Shown: positions 42,733 to 52,158, numbered from the stretch's first letter. The stretch is 64,000 nt of DNA from Geomonas sp. Red32 (GCF_023652955.1 NZ_JAKLOY010000001.1:1240001-1304000), one strand, 5' to 3'. The notes: a model not told the origin generated them from the sequence alone. A program made the numbers and translations.

Positions 42733-43746
42733 ATGGCCGCTTTTGAGAAACTCCAATCGATGCTGGATGCCGCCATGAGGCAGGCGGGCGAGGAGAGCAG
42801 CATGCTCCTCGGCCAGAACCTGACCGTGGGGCCCTCCGACGTGCTGAACACCGACCGCAAGAGCTACCTGGCCGGCGAGGATGGGGCAGTCTACGCGGTC
42901 GGCGTCGAGTCGCGCGAGGCCTACCCCGGCTTCTTCTACCTCATCTTCTCGCTGGGCGACGCCATCGTCATGAGCTCCATCCTGCTCGGCATCCCCGGCC
43001 CCCGCATCCAGGAGAAAAGGCGGCTGAGCATCCAGGAGCCTGACGACGTCGATGCCTTCGGCGAGATCGCCAACCAGATCATCGGCTCCTTCAACACGGT
43101 TTTCCAGCCCAAGCTCCCCGACAAGGTGCACTTGAAGCTCCTCACCCCGCAGAAGTACATCCCGGACATCGATGAGCTGACCGATCAGGTCCCCTTCCCG
43201 GACGGACCGTACCTCATGTACCGCGCGCCGCTGGAGATCCCCGGCTACGACATGTACCGGCTGGACATCATGATTCCCCCGGCCTTGGCCAACCTGTTCG
43301 ATCCCCAGCCGGAGGAGGCGCCGGCGGAGGCCGTAGCGGCCGAAGTGGCGGAGGAGGAGGTCCCGGCGGCCGCCCCCGCGCTTCCCCCCTGCGTCCTGGT
43401 GCTCGGCGACGACGACGTGCGGCGGGAGATCATGGACGGGCTCTCCCCCGAAGGGTTCACGCTGATGGATGCCCCGCTGGGGGCCGACCTCCCCGAGCTC
43501 TTCTCCGACGGCAACGTCAAGGTGGCGGTGGTCTCGCTCAAGCGGACCTTCGACCGCGACCTGGCCATCTGCAAGCGGCTCGCCCCCATGATCAAGCGCT
43601 GCGGCGGTTCCCTCCTCCTCTGCGCCCCCGAGTGGACCAGGAGCGCGGTCTTGAAGGCGCTCAAGGCGGGCGCCTGCGACATCCTCATGCAGCCGCTCGA
43701 CGCGAGCGAGCTCAAGCTCAAGGTCGGCAAGGTCCTCCACTGCTAG
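42733..43746 (+). CDS. CheX-like protein fused to a degenerate receiver domain
   Basis: A 337-aa two-domain protein. Residues about 10-195 are CheC/CheX-like with a helix AFGEIANQIIGSFNTVF that retains Glu and Asn. An Ala/Glu/Pro linker follows (199-215). The C-terminal 120 residues look like a receiver (VLVLGDDDVRREIMDGL), but the phospho-acceptor position is VVSLKRTF instead of an Asp, and the conserved Lys is Gln in ILMQPLD. It is predicted to be a non-phosphorylated receiver. It ends the kinase/CheY/CheX unit, before a strong terminator. Confidence 0.85.
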   Translation: MAAFEKLQSMLDAAMRQAGEESSMLLGQNLTVGPSDVLNTDRKSYLAGEDGAVYAVGVESREAYPGFFYLIFSLGDAIVMSSILLGIPGPRIQEKRRLSIQEPDDVDAFGEIANQIIGSFNTVFQPKLPDKVHLKLLTPQKYIPDIDELTDQVPFPDGPYLMYRAPLEIPGYDMYRLDIMIPPALANLFDPQPEEAPAEAVAAEVAEEEVPAAAPALPPCVLVLGDDDVRREIMDGLSPEGFTLMDAPLGADLPELFSDGNVKVAVVSLKRTFDRDLAICKRLAPMIKRCGGSLLLCAPEWTRSAVLKALKAGACDILMQPLDASELKLKVGKVLHC

Positions 43747-43750
43747 CGCG

Positions 43751-43789
43751 AGTCAAAAAAACACCTCCCCCGCGGAGGTTTTTTTGACT
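43751..43789 (+). terminator. strong rho-independent terminator
   Basis: AGTCAAAAAAA pairs with TTTTTTTGACT, and an inner CCTCC/GGAGG stem sits around the loop, five bases after the CheX-like stop. It separates the signalling unit from the flagellar cluster. Confidence 0.9.
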
Positions 43790-43939
43790 TCGCCCGTCGC
43801 CGCCCGTACCCCGCCCGCCGCTCCCCTCACCCGCCCCTCTTAAAACTCCTGGAAATCCTGCCGCTTTCGCCCCCGCCATCCGTTTTTCAGCACCGGGGGG
43901 AGCCCCGCGCATTGCCGCGGCGGAGGCGGCCGGTTCGGC

Positions 43940-46054
43940 ATGGCTTTTGCCTTACCCATTCCCATGACCTCTCCCCCCCGTACACTCTCCGCTCTCCGGC
44001 TCGCTCTCGTGGCGATCCTCGTCGTCGCGCTCCCCCTGGCGGCCCAGGCGCAGGACAACCGTCTGCGCAGGGTGCGGGTCATCCCCCATGCAGGCTCCTC
44101 CACCGTCCGTCTCTTCTTCCAGGACCCTCCCGAGTACCGGGTCTCCACCCTCCCGGGACGGGTGGTCATCGAGGTCACCGGGGCTGACGCCCCCCCCTTT
44201 AAACGGTTCCGCTCCTACAGCGACAGCCACCTCTCCGGCATCGTGGTCACCCCCCGCTACCACGGGGTGACGGTCACCATCAGGACCCGGGAGAGCGATC
44301 CCGGCGTGCGGGCGGTGGCGCTCGCCGACCCCTCGGTCCTCTCCGTGGAGGTGGGCCCCTCCGCAAAGAAGGTGGCGCTCTCCCCCGATATCCTGCCGGG
44401 ACGCGAGCCGATCCTGGCCGGTATCCAGGAGTTCGTGAAGAACTACCAGCTCCCCTACCGGACCGCGCTCCCCTTTGTCCCCACCGACGCGAAGCTCTTG
44501 GCCGGGCAGCTCTCCTCCGACGAGGTGAAGCTCTTCCAGCAGGCGGAGGGGCTCCTCTACCGCGAGCGGGCCGCCGAGTCGCTGGAGATCTTCAACGGTT
44601 TCGCCGCCCGGGGGAACACCGCCGTCAAGGCGCTCGCCTCCTACCGGCAGGGTGAGGCGCTGTTGCTGCTCGACCGGGTGCCGGAGGCCCTGGCGAGCTT
44701 CCGGCAGGGGGAGACCCTCTGGCCCGCCTACCTGGAGAACGCCCCCGGCATCGCCCTGGGCTACGCCGAGGCGCGGGCACGCGGCGGGGACTTTGCGGGA
44801 GGACGCGCCCAGCTCTCCCGGCTGATCCAGGCCCTCAACGGGACCGTCTACGCACCGCCGCTCTTGGACCGGCTGGCCCAGATGTACGAACGGCACGGCG
44901 ACGGGGAGGCCGCGCTCGCCATCTACCGGACGCTCGCGGTCCACGCGGACGGGACGGTGGCGGCCACCCGGGCACGCATGAAGCTCGCCGACCGGGACAT
45001 GTTCACCGTCCCGCGGGAGAGCTACCGCGCGCTCCTCGAGCGCTACCAGGCCGTCTACCGCGCCCCCGGCGACCTCGCCGTGCGCGACGAGGCGCTCTTC
45101 AAGATCGCCCTCCTGAAGGCCCTCTACGGCGCACCCCGCGGCGCGCTGGAGGCCTCGGTCAACTACGACACCTGCTACCCCCGCGGGATCTTCTCCACCG
45201 TGGTCAAGAAGATGCGCGAGGAGCTGCTCTTGCCGGTCTACCGCGAGCTCTACGCCGCCAAGGATTCCGCGGCCCTCGCCAAGCTCGCCGCCGACAACCG
45301 CGAGCTCCTCTCCCGCTGCTTCACCGATCCCGGCTTCGCCCCCCGGCTGGCCGATGCCTTCCGGAATGCGGGGATGCTGACCAAGGAGCTGGAGATCTTC
45401 CCCGATCTGGCCGACCGCAACTGGGCGGCCTCCTCGGCCCCCTTCCTGGTCTCCCGCATCGTCGAAGACTCCCTCACCCTCGGCAACCAGACGCTTGCCC
45501 AGGCCGCCGCCCGCGAGTACCTCTCCCGCTTCCCCGGCGGCTCCCAGGCCGGGAGGGTCCGCGAACAGCTGGCCCGCATGGCCTACGACCGGGGCAACCT
45601 CAAGGAGGTGGCGGCCGGGCTTGCCTTCCTCGCCAAGGGGGGCAAGGCGGAGTTCCCCGAGAGCGATTACTACCTCGGCAAGGCCCAACTGGCGGCCGGC
45701 GACCAGCGGGGTGCGCTGCAGTCCTTCTCCCGCTTCGTGGCCCGGGTCCCCGATGGCTCTCCGCTCGCCCTGGACGGCTTTTTCGCGCTGGCCGGTGCCC
45801 AGAGCTCCCTCAAGGATTTCGCCGGCGCCCTGGCCAGCTACCGCCGCGGCCTCAAGCTCGCCAAGGGGGAGGACGCCGATCAGTTCCTCTACAAGATGGG
45901 GGAGCTGCACCTCCGGCTCAACCAGGTGCGCGAGGCGCGCGAGGCTTGGGAGCAGGTGGCCGCCAAGGGGGGAGGGGGAACCTGGGGAAAACTGGCGGCC
46001 GAGGCGTTGTCCGACCTCAAGTGGCGGCTCAAGATCGCCGGCGAGCTCCCCTGA
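43940..46054 (+). CDS. exported TPR-repeat protein with N-terminal beta (AMIN-like) domain
   Basis: A 704-aa periplasmic protein. A signal peptide (about residues 12-36: LRLALVAILVVALPLAAQA) precedes a beta-rich AMIN-like domain (about 42-130, RVRVIPHAGSSTVRLFF, VVIEVTGAD). More than a dozen TPR-like helical hairpins (about 185-690) fill the rest. The gene lies directly upstream of the flgB promoter. It may aid assembly of the flagellum through the wall, by analogy with AMIN/TPR envelope proteins; that role is inferred. An ATG at 43964 is an alternative start, since no good ribosome binding site precedes either. Confidence 0.75.
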   Translation: MAFALPIPMTSPPRTLSALRLALVAILVVALPLAAQAQDNRLRRVRVIPHAGSSTVRLFFQDPPEYRVSTLPGRVVIEVTGADAPPFKRFRSYSDSHLSGIVVTPRYHGVTVTIRTRESDPGVRAVALADPSVLSVEVGPSAKKVALSPDILPGREPILAGIQEFVKNYQLPYRTALPFVPTDAKLLAGQLSSDEVKLFQQAEGLLYRERAAESLEIFNGFAARGNTAVKALASYRQGEALLLLDRVPEALASFRQGETLWPAYLENAPGIALGYAEARARGGDFAGGRAQLSRLIQALNGTVYAPPLLDRLAQMYERHGDGEAALAIYRTLAVHADGTVAATRARMKLADRDMFTVPRESYRALLERYQAVYRAPGDLAVRDEALFKIALLKALYGAPRGALEASVNYDTCYPRGIFSTVVKKMREELLLPVYRELYAAKDSAALAKLAADNRELLSRCFTDPGFAPRLADAFRNAGMLTKELEIFPDLADRNWAASSAPFLVSRIVEDSLTLGNQTLAQAAAREYLSRFPGGSQAGRVREQLARMAYDRGNLKEVAAGLAFLAKGGKAEFPESDYYLGKAQLAAGDQRGALQSFSRFVARVPDGSPLALDGFFALAGAQSSLKDFAGALASYRRGLKLAKGEDADQFLYKMGELHLRLNQVREAREAWEQVAAKGGGGTWGKLAAEALSDLKWRLKIAGELP

Positions 46055-46114
46055 CGCCTGTCAAAAATATGACCCACGCGGCCGCTAAAGGCCGCAAATC
46101 CGGCATCTTCCGGC

Positions 46115-46130
46115 TGGTACGGCTTTTGCT
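46115..46130 (+). promoter_or_regulatory. sigma-54 promoter of the flagellar cluster (upstream of flgB)
   Basis: TGGTAC, five bases, TTGCT is a perfect match to the TGGYAC-N5-TTGCW consensus, 33 bp before the flgB ATG. It indicates RpoN-dependent expression with an enhancer-binding activator encoded outside the window. Confidence 0.78.
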
Positions 46131-46163
46131 GGAGCCCCAGCAGCACGCAAGGAGGCAGACACC

Positions 46164-46583
46164 ATGCCCGTCAACAGTATCTTCGGCAACACCATCGACC
46201 TGCTCGGCAAGACCCTCGACCTGAGGGCCAAGCGGCAGGTGCTCATCTCCGCCAACCTGGCCAACGTGGAGACCCCGGGGTACACCCCCTCGGACGTCAC
46301 CTTCGAGTCGGAGCTAAAGAGCGCCCTCACCAAGGGGAGTATCGACACCCCGCCCGCCAATCCGCGCCACATCCCGCTCCGTCACGGGTCGCAGTCCCTG
46401 GAGATGGTGCAGGGGACGGTGGTGCAGGCCCCCGACGCCAACGCCGGGCTGGACGGCAACGGGGTGGAGATGGAGAGCGAGATGAGCCGGCTGGCCGAGA
46501 ACCAGATCATGTACAACGCCTCGGTGCAGCTCCTCGTCAAGAAATTCGAGGGGATGAAGATGGCGATAAGGGGGACCCTCTAA
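46164..46583 (+). CDS. flgB: flagellar basal-body rod protein FlgB
   Basis: Proximal rod subunit, 139 aa, exported by the flagellar secretion system. N-terminal rod signature LISANLANVETPGYTPSDV, middle LPL/GHS-like segment, and a C-terminal coiled-coil MYNASVQLLVKKFEGMKMAI. GGAGG nine bases before the ATG. Immediately followed by flgC. Confidence 0.95.
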   Translation: MPVNSIFGNTIDLLGKTLDLRAKRQVLISANLANVETPGYTPSDVTFESELKSALTKGSIDTPPANPRHIPLRHGSQSLEMVQGTVVQAPDANAGLDGNGVEMESEMSRLAENQIMYNASVQLLVKKFEGMKMAIRGTL

Positions 46584-47015
46584 ATGGACTTTTTCTCTTC
46601 GATGGACATCAGCGCCTCCGCCCTGAGCGCGGAGCGGACCAGGATGAACCTGATCTCTTCCAACCTTGCCAACGCGAACTCCACCCGCACCGCGGAAGGG
46701 GGCCCCTACCGCCGGCGGGACGCGGTCTTCACCGCCACCCCGGCCCCCGGCTCCTTCGGGGCGGCGCTGGGGCGCGCGACCCAGGCGAGGAGCGTGGCGG
46801 TCACCAACATCGTGGAGGATCAGAACCCTCCCCGCCTGCAGTACGAGCCGAACAACCCCGACGCCGACGCCAAAGGGTACGTCGCCTATCCGAACGTCAA
46901 CGTGGTCGAGGAGATGGCCGACATGATATCGGCCAGCCGCAGCTACGAGGCCAACATCACCGCCACCCAGGCCGCCAAGAGCATGGCGATCAAGACCCTC
47001 GACCTCGGTCGCTAA
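46584..47015 (+). CDS. flgC: flagellar basal-body rod protein FlgC
   Basis: Rod protein of 143 aa. Opens with SSMDISASALSAERTRMNLI and has the ISSNLANANSTRT motif; NVNVVEEMADMISASRSYEA closes the conserved C-terminal helix. The ATG directly follows the flgB stop. Confidence 0.95.
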   Translation: MDFFSSMDISASALSAERTRMNLISSNLANANSTRTAEGGPYRRRDAVFTATPAPGSFGAALGRATQARSVAVTNIVEDQNPPRLQYEPNNPDADAKGYVAYPNVNVVEEMADMISASRSYEANITATQAAKSMAIKTLDLGR

Positions 47016-47027
47016 GGAGGAAGCTAC

Positions 47028-47342
47028 ATGCAGATCACCGGTATTGAAGGGATTGGGGTAGGGGGAGGGGTCTCCCAGGCGTTTCCGGTCAAGCAGGCGG
47101 AGAGTGCCGCCGGCAACCCCGCCGTCGGCTTCGGTCAGCTGATGGAAGATATGATGAGCAAGGTGGACGGCCTCCAAAAGAGCGCCGACCACTCCATCCA
47201 GGGCCTCGCCACCGGCGAGAGCAAGGGGCTCCACGAGGTGATGCTTGCGGTCGAGAAGGCGAGCGTCTCCTTCCAGTTCCTTACCCAGGTCCGCAACAAG
47301 GCGGTCGAGGCCTACCAGGAGATCATGAGGATGCCGGTCTAG
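47028..47342 (+). CDS. fliE: flagellar MS-ring/rod junction protein FliE
   Basis: A 104-aa protein that joins the MS ring to the rod. The conserved C-terminal region SKGLHEVMLAVEKASVSFQF and VRNKAVEAYQEIMRMPV is intact. GGAGG stands seven bases before the ATG. A 132-bp spacer with no recognised promoter separates it from fliF. Confidence 0.93.
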   Translation: MQITGIEGIGVGGGVSQAFPVKQAESAAGNPAVGFGQLMEDMMSKVDGLQKSADHSIQGLATGESKGLHEVMLAVEKASVSFQFLTQVRNKAVEAYQEIMRMPV

Positions 47343-47474
47343 TGCCGGTCCCCCTTGCCCCTGTGTCGAAATTTTGACCTCTTTTACGTTTTCCTGACTT
47401 ACACGAACGATTCGCGATGACGGGAGCCGGTCACCGGATGTCCAGGTGACCTTCGAGCTCCCTGTGGGGATGCC

Positions 47475-49046
47475 ATGCCGGAAGGACTCAAAAAACTGCT
47501 GGAACCGTTTCTTGCCCTGAGCACCGGGAAGAGGCTCGTGGTGGCCGGGGTGGCGCTCGCCTCCCTGCTGGCCTTCGCCGCCTTGATCGTGGTGGCCAAC
47601 AAGACCGATTACCGGCCGCTCTTCTCCAACCTGAACTCGGACGATGCCGGCGAGATCGTCAAGAAGCTCAAGGAGCAGAAGGTCCCCTACCAGATTTCCG
47701 ACGACGGCAAGGCGCTCCTGGTCCCCGCCGACAAGGTCTACGACCTGCGGCTTTCGCTCGCTTCCGACGGGCTTCCCCAGGGGGGCGGCATCGGCTTCGA
47801 GATCTTCGACCGCAAGAACTTCGGGATGACCGAGTTCGTCCAGAAACTCAACTACCAGCGCGCCCTGCAGGGCGAGCTCTCCCGCACCATCTCGCAGCTT
47901 TCCGGGGTCGAGTCGGCCCGGGTTCACCTGGCCATCCCCGAGAAGAGTCTCTTCAAGGAGGCCGAGAAACCGGCCACCGCCTCGGTGGTGCTCAAGATGA
48001 AGTCCAACCGGAGCCTGCGCGACTCCGAGGTGCAGGGGGTGGTCCACCTGGTCGCCTCCTCCATCGAGGGGATGGATCCCGACAACGTCACCGTGCTCGA
48101 CTCCCGCGGCAAGATGCTCTCCACCTCGTCCTCCTCCGACCCGGCCACCAGGCTCACCGGCGCCCGCCAGGAGGCCCAGCGGCAGTTCGAGAAGGGGACC
48201 GAGGACAAGCTGCAGAGCCTCCTGGACAAGGTGGTCGGCACCGGCCGTTCCGCCGCCCGGGTCTCGGCCTCCTTCGACATGAAGAAGGTGGAGCGCTTCG
48301 AGGAGCGCTACGACCCGGAGACCGCCGCGGTACGCAGCGAGCAGCGGAGCGAGGAGAAGGGGGGGACCACCACCACGGCAAGCGGGGTCCCCGGTGTGCA
48401 GTCCAACATGGCGAGGACCGGCGGCCCGGCCGCGGCCGGCAGCACCGGCGGCGGCACCAAGAGCGACGAGACCCTCAACTACGAAGTGAGCCGCACCACC
48501 GCCCGCACCTTCGAGCCGGAGGGGGCGCTCTCCAAGATCTCGGTGGCCATCCTGGTGGACGGCAAGTACGAGCTCTCCCCGGGGGCCAAGCCGGACGCCA
48601 AGCCGAAGTACCAGCCCCGCTCTCCCGACGAACTCTCCAAGATCGAGGCGCTCGTCAAGAGTGCCGTCGGCTTCAACGCGGAGCGCGGCGACCAGGTGAC
48701 CGTGGCCAACATCCCCTTCCAGGACACCGGCGAGGGTGGCATGGAGCCCCCCGCCTGGTATGAGGCACCCATCGCACAGCTCGGCATCAAGTATGCGGTG
48801 ATCGCCCTGGGCTTCCTGGCGCTGCTGCTGTTCGTGATCCGTCCGCTCATGAAGGTGCTCAAGGTGGAGAAGCCGGCTTCCTTCCTTCCGGTTGCCAACG
48901 AGGCCGAAACGTCCCGTATGCTCGAGGAGCAGCGCCGCGAGCAAGAGAAGCTGCGGCTCACCCAGCTCGAACTGGTGGAGAAGGTCAAGCAGGACCCCTA
49001 CCAGGTGGCCCAAATCCTTCAGAACTGGCTTACCCACAAGGAATAG
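47475..49046 (+). CDS. fliF: flagellar MS-ring protein FliF
   Basis: Inner-membrane ring former, 523 aa. A first transmembrane helix (about residues 20-44) precedes the ring-building domains (YRPLFSNLNSDDAGEIVKKL, YQRALQGELSRTISQL, VHLAIPEKSLF). An extended low-complexity section (about 305-335) follows. A second helix (about 436-460) leads to the C-terminal FliG-binding tail. GGGGA precedes the ATG. Confidence 0.95.
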   Translation: MPEGLKKLLEPFLALSTGKRLVVAGVALASLLAFAALIVVANKTDYRPLFSNLNSDDAGEIVKKLKEQKVPYQISDDGKALLVPADKVYDLRLSLASDGLPQGGGIGFEIFDRKNFGMTEFVQKLNYQRALQGELSRTISQLSGVESARVHLAIPEKSLFKEAEKPATASVVLKMKSNRSLRDSEVQGVVHLVASSIEGMDPDNVTVLDSRGKMLSTSSSSDPATRLTGARQEAQRQFEKGTEDKLQSLLDKVVGTGRSAARVSASFDMKKVERFEERYDPETAAVRSEQRSEEKGGTTTTASGVPGVQSNMARTGGPAAAGSTGGGTKSDETLNYEVSRTTARTFEPEGALSKISVAILVDGKYELSPGAKPDAKPKYQPRSPDELSKIEALVKSAVGFNAERGDQVTVANIPFQDTGEGGMEPPAWYEAPIAQLGIKYAVIALGFLALLLFVIRPLMKVLKVEKPASFLPVANEAETSRMLEEQRREQEKLRLTQLELVEKVKQDPYQVAQILQNWLTHKE

Positions 49047-49088
49047 CGCCGCCATGACCACGACCATGACCATTTCACGAGGTGCCGC

Positions 49089-50081
49089 ATGACCGGAGCG
49101 GAAAAAGCCGCGGTACTGCTGCTCTACCTGGGGCCCGAGGCTACCGCCAAGGTGTTCGGCCATATGGACGACGCCGACATCAAGAAGATCAGCCAGAGCA
49201 TGTCGAGGCTCGGCCATGTCCCGCGCGAGGAGATCTCCAACGTGGTGGCCGAGTTCACCGACATTACCAACCCGGAGACCGGCTTCTTCTCGCAAGGGGA
49301 GGAGTTCGTCAAGAAGATCCTCGAGAAGGCGCTGGGGACCACCCGCGCCGAGACCCTGTTGCAGGAGATCCGCACCGCCGGCATCGGCGACATGACCGAC
49401 ATGCTGGCCAGCCTGGATCCCCGCACCATCGCGAACTTCTTCTCCCAGGAGCACCCGCAGACCATCGCCGTCATCCTCGCCAAGCTCAAACCGAAGCAGA
49501 CGAGCGAGATCATCGCCCTCTTGCCCCAGGAGCTGCAGGCCGAGGTGGTAATCCGCATCGCCGAGGTCGACCAGGTCTCCCCGGAGATCCTGGCGGAGAT
49601 CGACGAGGTGATCAGGGCCGAGCTGACCGCCCTGGGCGGCGTGCAGCGCTTCAAGGTGGGGGGGGTCGAGAAGGTGGTGGACATGTTCGGCCATCTGGAC
49701 CGAAGCCGCGAGAAGAAGATCCTCGACAAGCTCGACACCATGAACCCGCCGCTGGCCGAGGTGATCAGGAAGCACCTCTTCACCTTCGAGGACATCTTCA
49801 AGCTGGACGACCGCGCGATCCAGGCGATCATGCGCGAGGTCTCCAACGACACCCTGACCCTGGCCATGAAGACCTCCACCGACGAGGTCAAGGACAAGAT
49901 CTTCCGCAACATCTCCAGCCGCGCGGCGGAGATGATCAAGGAGGACCTCGAGGTCATGGGGCCGGTGCGGCTTTCCGACGTGGAGAAGGCCCAGTCGGAG
50001 ATCATCAAGATCGTCCGCAAGATGGAAGAGGAAGGGAAGGTCGTTATCGCGGGACGCGGAGCCGACGATGTCCTTGTCTAA
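49089..50081 (+). CDS. fliG: flagellar motor switch protein FliG
   Basis: A 330-aa cytoplasmic rotor/switch protein. It has the N-terminal FliF-binding domain, the middle domain with EHPQTIAVILAKL, and the C-terminal torque domain (FTFEDIFKLDDRAIQAIMRE, then DEVKDKIFRNISSRAAEMI). Charged torque residues are kept. AGGTG is upstream of the ATG. It overlaps fliH by 14 bp. Confidence 0.95.
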   Translation: MTGAEKAAVLLLYLGPEATAKVFGHMDDADIKKISQSMSRLGHVPREEISNVVAEFTDITNPETGFFSQGEEFVKKILEKALGTTRAETLLQEIRTAGIGDMTDMLASLDPRTIANFFSQEHPQTIAVILAKLKPKQTSEIIALLPQELQAEVVIRIAEVDQVSPEILAEIDEVIRAELTALGGVQRFKVGGVEKVVDMFGHLDRSREKKILDKLDTMNPPLAEVIRKHLFTFEDIFKLDDRAIQAIMREVSNDTLTLAMKTSTDEVKDKIFRNISSRAAEMIKEDLEVMGPVRLSDVEKAQSEIIKIVRKMEEEGKVVIAGRGADDVLV

Positions 50082-50775
50082 GATCATCAGAAAGAGCGGC
50101 GAGGCTCACCCCCCCTTCACGCTGGTCCCCCTGGACGGCGAGCTCAAGGCGGCCCCCGGCGACATCTTCAAGCCGGTCACTCTCGGCTGGCAGGAGCCCG
50201 ACGAGCCGGAGAGCGAGGAGGAGCCGTACGAGCCCCCCCCCATGATCCCCGAGGAGGAGGCCCTCCGGAGGATCCGCGAGGCGCACGCCGAGGGGTTCCG
50301 CGAGGGGAGGCAGCAGGCCGAGGCGGAGCTCGCCAAGCTGGGCGAGGCGCTCGGCCAGGCGCTACTGGCCACCGGGGCGCTGCGCGGCAAGCTCATGCAC
50401 GAGGTGGAGGAGGACCTCCTGAAGCTCTCGGTGATGATCGCCCGCAAGGTGATGCTCCGGGAGCTTTCGCTCGACCCCGGGATCATGACCGGCCTCGTGC
50501 AGGCGACCGTCGAGCAGGCGAGCACCGGGGGGAGCGTGGTGGTGCGGCTCAACCCGCAGGAGTACACCCTTTTGGCCGAGTCCCCGCAGCTGGTCCCGCT
50601 TTTGAGGGAGAATCCCTCCCTGACCCTGAAACCCGATCCCGCCGTCCCTCCCGCAGGGTGCCTGGTGGAGACGGTGAGGGGGAACATGGACGCGGGGCTC
50701 GAGTCGCAGCTGGACGAGATCTTCCGCCGCCTCTGGGAGGAACGTAACGCCCGCCGGGAGGAAGACAATGATTGA
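50068..50775 (+). CDS. fliH: flagellar export ATPase regulator FliH
   Basis: A 235-aa regulator of FliI. An N-terminal Pro/Glu-rich segment and a helical stretch (EGFREGRQQAEAELAKLGEALGQALLA across two blocks) lead to the V-ATPase subunit E-like C-terminus with ASTGGSVVVRLNP and VRGNMDAGLESQLDEIFRRL. It overlaps fliG by 14 bp and fliI by 8 bp, suggesting translational coupling. Confidence 0.9.
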   Translation: MSLSKIIRKSGEAHPPFTLVPLDGELKAAPGDIFKPVTLGWQEPDEPESEEEPYEPPPMIPEEEALRRIREAHAEGFREGRQQAEAELAKLGEALGQALLATGALRGKLMHEVEEDLLKLSVMIARKVMLRELSLDPGIMTGLVQATVEQASTGGSVVVRLNPQEYTLLAESPQLVPLLRENPSLTLKPDPAVPPAGCLVETVRGNMDAGLESQLDEIFRRLWEERNARREEDND

Positions 50776-52087
50776 CCTCGCCCGCTACTTCCCGGTGGTG
50801 GAGAGCGCCAAGCCGGTCCGCTTTCACGGGCGGGTGACCCAGGTGGTAGGCCTCGTGATCGAGGGATTCTGCCCCGAGACCGCGGTCGGGAGCCTCTGCG
50901 AGGTCCATTCCGAGGGGTCCGCCCCCATCCCGGCCGAGGTGGTGGGATTCAGGGAGAACAAGACGCTCTTGATGCCCCTGGGGGAACTGAGGGGGGTGGG
51001 GCTCGGGAGCCTCATCTCGGTCCGGCGCGAGAAGGCGGCCCTGGGGGTCGGCCCGGCCATGCTCGGAAGGGTGATCGACGGGCTGGGCGCCCCGATCGAC
51101 GACAAGGGGCCCATCGCGGTCTGCGACGAGTACCCGATCTACGCGGCCCCGGTCAACCCGATGAAGCGCCGCCCGATCAGGAAACCGCTGAACCTCGGAA
51201 TCCGGGCCATCAACGGGCTTTTGACCTGCGGCGAGGGGCAGAGGGTCGGCATCATGGCGGGCTCCGGGGTCGGGAAGTCGACCACCCTCGGCATGATCGC
51301 CCGCTACACCGAGGCCGACGTTAACGTGATCGCCCTGATCGGCGAGCGCGGGCGCGAGCTCCGCGAGTTCATCGAGAAGGACCTCCAGGAGGAGGGGTTG
51401 AGGAAGTCGGTGGTGGTGGTCGCCACCTCGGACCAGCCCCCCCTGGTGAGGATGCGCGGCGCCTACATCGCCACCACCATCGCCGAATACTTCCAGGCCC
51501 AGGGGAAGAAGGTGCTCCTCATGATGGACTCGGCCACCCGCTTCGCCATGGCCATGCGTGAGGTGGGGCTCGCCATCGGCGAACCTCCCACCACCAAGGG
51601 ATACACCCCGTCGGTCTTCGCGGCGCTCCCGAGGCTTTTGGAGCGGACCGGGAACTTCCAGGGGGGGAGCATCACCGGCCTCTACACGGTGCTCGTCGAG
51701 GGGGACGACTTCAACGAGCCGATCTCGGACGCCATGCGGAGCATCCTGGACGGCCACATCATCCTGACCCGCGAGCTGGCGGCGAGGAACATCTACCCGC
51801 CGATCGACCTTTTGAACAGCGCAAGCCGCGTGATGTCGGACGTGACCACCCGGGAGCACCGGCAGCTGGCCGGGCAGTTCAAGGAGATCCTGGCCGCCTA
51901 CCGGCAGGCCGAGGACATGATCAACATCGGCGCCTACAAGGCCGGGAGCAATCCCAAGATAGACTACGCCATCGCCAAGATGGACCGGATGATCGCCTAC
52001 CTCAAGCAGGACGTCACCGACGGGGTCGACATGGATGAGGCGATCGCCTCCCTGGCGGCGATCTTCGAGGATGGCGGGTATGGCTGA
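50768..52087 (+). CDS. fliI: flagellum-specific ATPase FliI
   Basis: A 439-aa F1-like ATPase driving export. Walker A is MAGSGVGKSTTLG (about residues 162-174), Walker B is VLLMMDSATRFAMA, and the family signature is PSVFAALPRLLERTG. Neighbouring fliH and fliJ supply its regulators. The start overlaps the fliH stop. Confidence 0.96.
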   Translation: MIDLARYFPVVESAKPVRFHGRVTQVVGLVIEGFCPETAVGSLCEVHSEGSAPIPAEVVGFRENKTLLMPLGELRGVGLGSLISVRREKAALGVGPAMLGRVIDGLGAPIDDKGPIAVCDEYPIYAAPVNPMKRRPIRKPLNLGIRAINGLLTCGEGQRVGIMAGSGVGKSTTLGMIARYTEADVNVIALIGERGRELREFIEKDLQEEGLRKSVVVVATSDQPPLVRMRGAYIATTIAEYFQAQGKKVLLMMDSATRFAMAMREVGLAIGEPPTTKGYTPSVFAALPRLLERTGNFQGGSITGLYTVLVEGDDFNEPISDAMRSILDGHIILTRELAARNIYPPIDLLNSASRVMSDVTTREHRQLAGQFKEILAAYRQAEDMINIGAYKAGSNPKIDYAIAKMDRMIAYLKQDVTDGVDMDEAIASLAAIFEDGGYG

Positions 52088-52158
52088 CGCTTCCCGGCAG
52101 GAAGGGGAAGGCGGCCGGACAACGGCGGACCGACGGTAAAAAGGGGAGGCGCTAAGCC

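Noticed and set aside
43849..43864. A second sigma-54-like site before the TPR protein (TGGAAA-N5-CCGCT)
   Set aside because: The GG/GC spacing is right but too many flanking bases differ from consensus.
46314..50087. A 1257-codon open frame antisense to flgB-fliG
   Set aside because: It spans several well-identified flagellar genes on the other strand, with low-complexity composition and no recognisable motif.
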